Position numbers and translations under genes: made by a program. 64,000 nt of DNA from Methylobacterium sp. Leaf108 (lineage in GTDB: Bacteria > Pseudomonadota > Alphaproteobacteria > Rhizobiales > Beijerinckiaceae), in NCBI RefSeq assembly GCF_001423265.1, contig NZ_LMND01000033.1, positions 62,196-126,195 of the forward strand, in the 5' to 3' direction. The notes below the pieces were generated by a model that worked only from the letters and a program-made list of their open reading frames with translations, was not told where the DNA came from and did no database searches. Shown piece by piece: positions 62,883 to 64,000 of this stretch (position 1 is its first letter; every line of letters begins with the position of its first letter).

Positions 62883-63899
62883 ATGAGCGATTACGCGATC
62901 TTCGACCTCGGCGACTTCGTTCTCCAGTGCCAGAAGACCCTTCGCGGAGCCAAACTCGCCTACAAGACCTTCGGTACGCTCAACGCCGCCAAGGACAACG
63001 CCATCGTCTACCCGACATGGTACTCCGGTCAGCACTACGAGAACGAATGGCTGATCGGGCCGGGCAAGGCCCTGGACCCGGAAAAGTATTTCATCATCGT
63101 CCCGAACATGTTCGGCAACGGCTTGTCCTCGTCGCCGAGCAACACGCCGCCGCCCTGGAACGGGCCGCGCTTTCCCAACGTCACGGCCTACGACAACGTG
63201 CGTGCGCAGCACCGGCTGGTGACCGAGGTGTTCGGCATCGAAAAGCTGGTCCTCGTCACCGGCTGGTCGATGGGCGCGCTCCAGACCTATCATTGGGCGG
63301 CGATGTATCCCGACATGGTGCCGCGCATCCTGCCGTTTCAGGGTTCGGCCAAGTGCTCGCGGCATAACTTCGTGTTCCTGGAGGGGGCCAAGGCCGCGCT
63401 CCAGGCCGATGCCGCCTTCAAGGACGGATGGTACGAGACGCCGCCGACGCGGGGCCTGCGCGCCTTCGGCCGGGTCTATGCCGGCTGGGGTCTGTCGCAG
63501 ACCTTCTACCGGATCGAGGCCGACCGGACCCACATGGGTTACGCCTCGCTGGAGGACTTCCTCGTCGGGTTCTGGGAGGGCCTGTTTTACACGCGGGACG
63601 CCAACAACCTGCTTGCCATGCTGTGGACATGGCAGAACGGCGACATCAGCGCCAACGAGATCTTCAATGGGGATCTCAAGGCCGCTTTCGGGGCGATCAC
63701 GGCGGACGCGATCCTGATGCCGGCCTCCACCGACCTCTACTTCCCACCCGCCGACAACGAAATCGAAGCCGCGCTGATGCCGAAGGCGGAGTTGCGCGTG
63801 GTCGAGACGTGGTGGGGCCATTTCGCCGGCGGCCCCGGGACGAGCCCCGACGACATCAAGGTCCTGAACGACGCGCTGAAGGAACTGCTTGCGCGCTGA
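62883..63899 (+). CDS. Alpha/beta hydrolase of the MetX-like family in the urt operon
   Basis: 338 residues. The fold starts AKLAYKTFGTLNAAKDNAIVYPTWYSGQH, with the nucleophile Ser at about 129 in TGWSMGALQTYHWA, an acid in MPASTDLYFPP and the His in WWGHFAGGPG. The length and opening resemble homoserine O-acetyltransferase-like hydrolases, but the substrate is not obvious. Tight coupling to urtE (9 bases) and to a formamidase-like gene suggests that it acts on an amide or ester delivered by the transporter. It is not an amidohydrolase or a urease. Confidence 0.88.
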   Translation: MSDYAIFDLGDFVLQCQKTLRGAKLAYKTFGTLNAAKDNAIVYPTWYSGQHYENEWLIGPGKALDPEKYFIIVPNMFGNGLSSSPSNTPPPWNGPRFPNVTAYDNVRAQHRLVTEVFGIEKLVLVTGWSMGALQTYHWAAMYPDMVPRILPFQGSAKCSRHNFVFLEGAKAALQADAAFKDGWYETPPTRGLRAFGRVYAGWGLSQTFYRIEADRTHMGYASLEDFLVGFWEGLFYTRDANNLLAMLWTWQNGDISANEIFNGDLKAAFGAITADAILMPASTDLYFPPADNEIEAALMPKAELRVVETWWGHFAGGPGTSPDDIKVLNDALKELLAR

Positions 63900-63968
63900 C
63901 GCCGGACACACGCCGTCCAAGGCCGCCGAGCGGCCTGGATCCAGGGATCACCAGGGAGACGAACGCGC

Positions 63969-64000
63969 ATGGCCGAGACGCTCATCAAGGTCGATCTGAC
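63969..64000 (+). CDS. fmdA: Formamidase/acetamidase FmdA, N-terminal fragment
   Basis: Only ten codons are present: MAETLIKVDL. This is the characteristic opening of FmdA-type formamidases (M-x-E-T-L-I-K-V-D-L), preceded by a good ribosome-binding site (AGGGAGACGAACGCGC). The gene runs off the right edge. FmdA hydrolyses formamide and other short amides to the acid and ammonia, which would supply nitrogen (and formate) to a methylotroph. Confidence is limited by the very short sequence. Confidence 0.6.
   Translation, partial: MAETLIKVDL

Overview
The window is 64 kb of very GC-rich chromosomal DNA from an alphaproteobacterium of the Hyphomicrobiales, most likely Methylobacterium or a close relative. 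The evidence is the Mg-chelatase genes bchI-bchD-bchO beside a single-enzyme 5-aminolevulinate synthase (hemA), a Rhizobiales-type giant polar-growth coiled-coil protein, many DUF families typical of alphaproteobacteria, CtrA-type boxes, and dispersed GC-rich palindromic repeats. I saw no rRNA, tRNA, CRISPR array, insertion sequence or prophage.

Layout. 1-4.6 kb: bacteriochlorophyll/tetrapyrrole genes (bchO partial, bchD, bchI, hemA), all on the minus strand, with an operator-like array in front of hemA. 5-12 kb: a two-gene membrane/coiled-coil operon behind a perfect CtrA box, a CPA2 K+/H+ antiporter, a VWA protein, a 2Fe-2S ferredoxin and an orphan Hpt protein. 12.2-19.9 kb: one gene for a 2560-residue membrane-anchored protein whose middle is 155 consecutive 11-residue repeats; it resembles the Growth Pole Ring (GPR/RgsE) proteins. 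20-24.4 kb: an Mla/MCE lipid-transport operon plus a DUF1489 gene. 24.4-30.5 kb: an MFS transporter, a CheZ-like phosphatase, and ffh, rpsP, rimM. 30.5-40.6 kb: mostly minus-strand housekeeping and envelope genes, including a NepR-like protein, a single-domain response regulator, and a secreted hydrolase-fold protein without its serine nucleophile. 40.6-43.5 kb: efp with epmA and epmB, the EF-P lysylation set. 43.5-52.1 kb: a pccA-led minus-strand gene series, then DUF2155, lysE-type exporter and aat. 52.5-64 kb: a two-component system whose kinase is fused to an NCS1-type permease, a vapBC module, a urea/amide ABC transporter urtABCDE, an alpha/beta hydrolase, and the first codons of a formamidase-like gene.

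The right-hand 11.5 kb reads as a sensing, uptake and hydrolysis unit for urea or short-chain amides: the permease-kinase and its LuxR-type regulator face the urtABCDE-hydrolase-fmdA operon, and a sigma54-like element precedes urtA. The vapBC pair sits between the two halves. The two most unusual objects are the hendecad protein at 12.2-19.9 kb and the permease-kinase fusion at 53.4-56.7 kb.

Starts were set by hand from ribosome-binding sites and family N-termini, and several are GTG or TTG. Functions come from recognising motifs and families by eye; no database search was possible.
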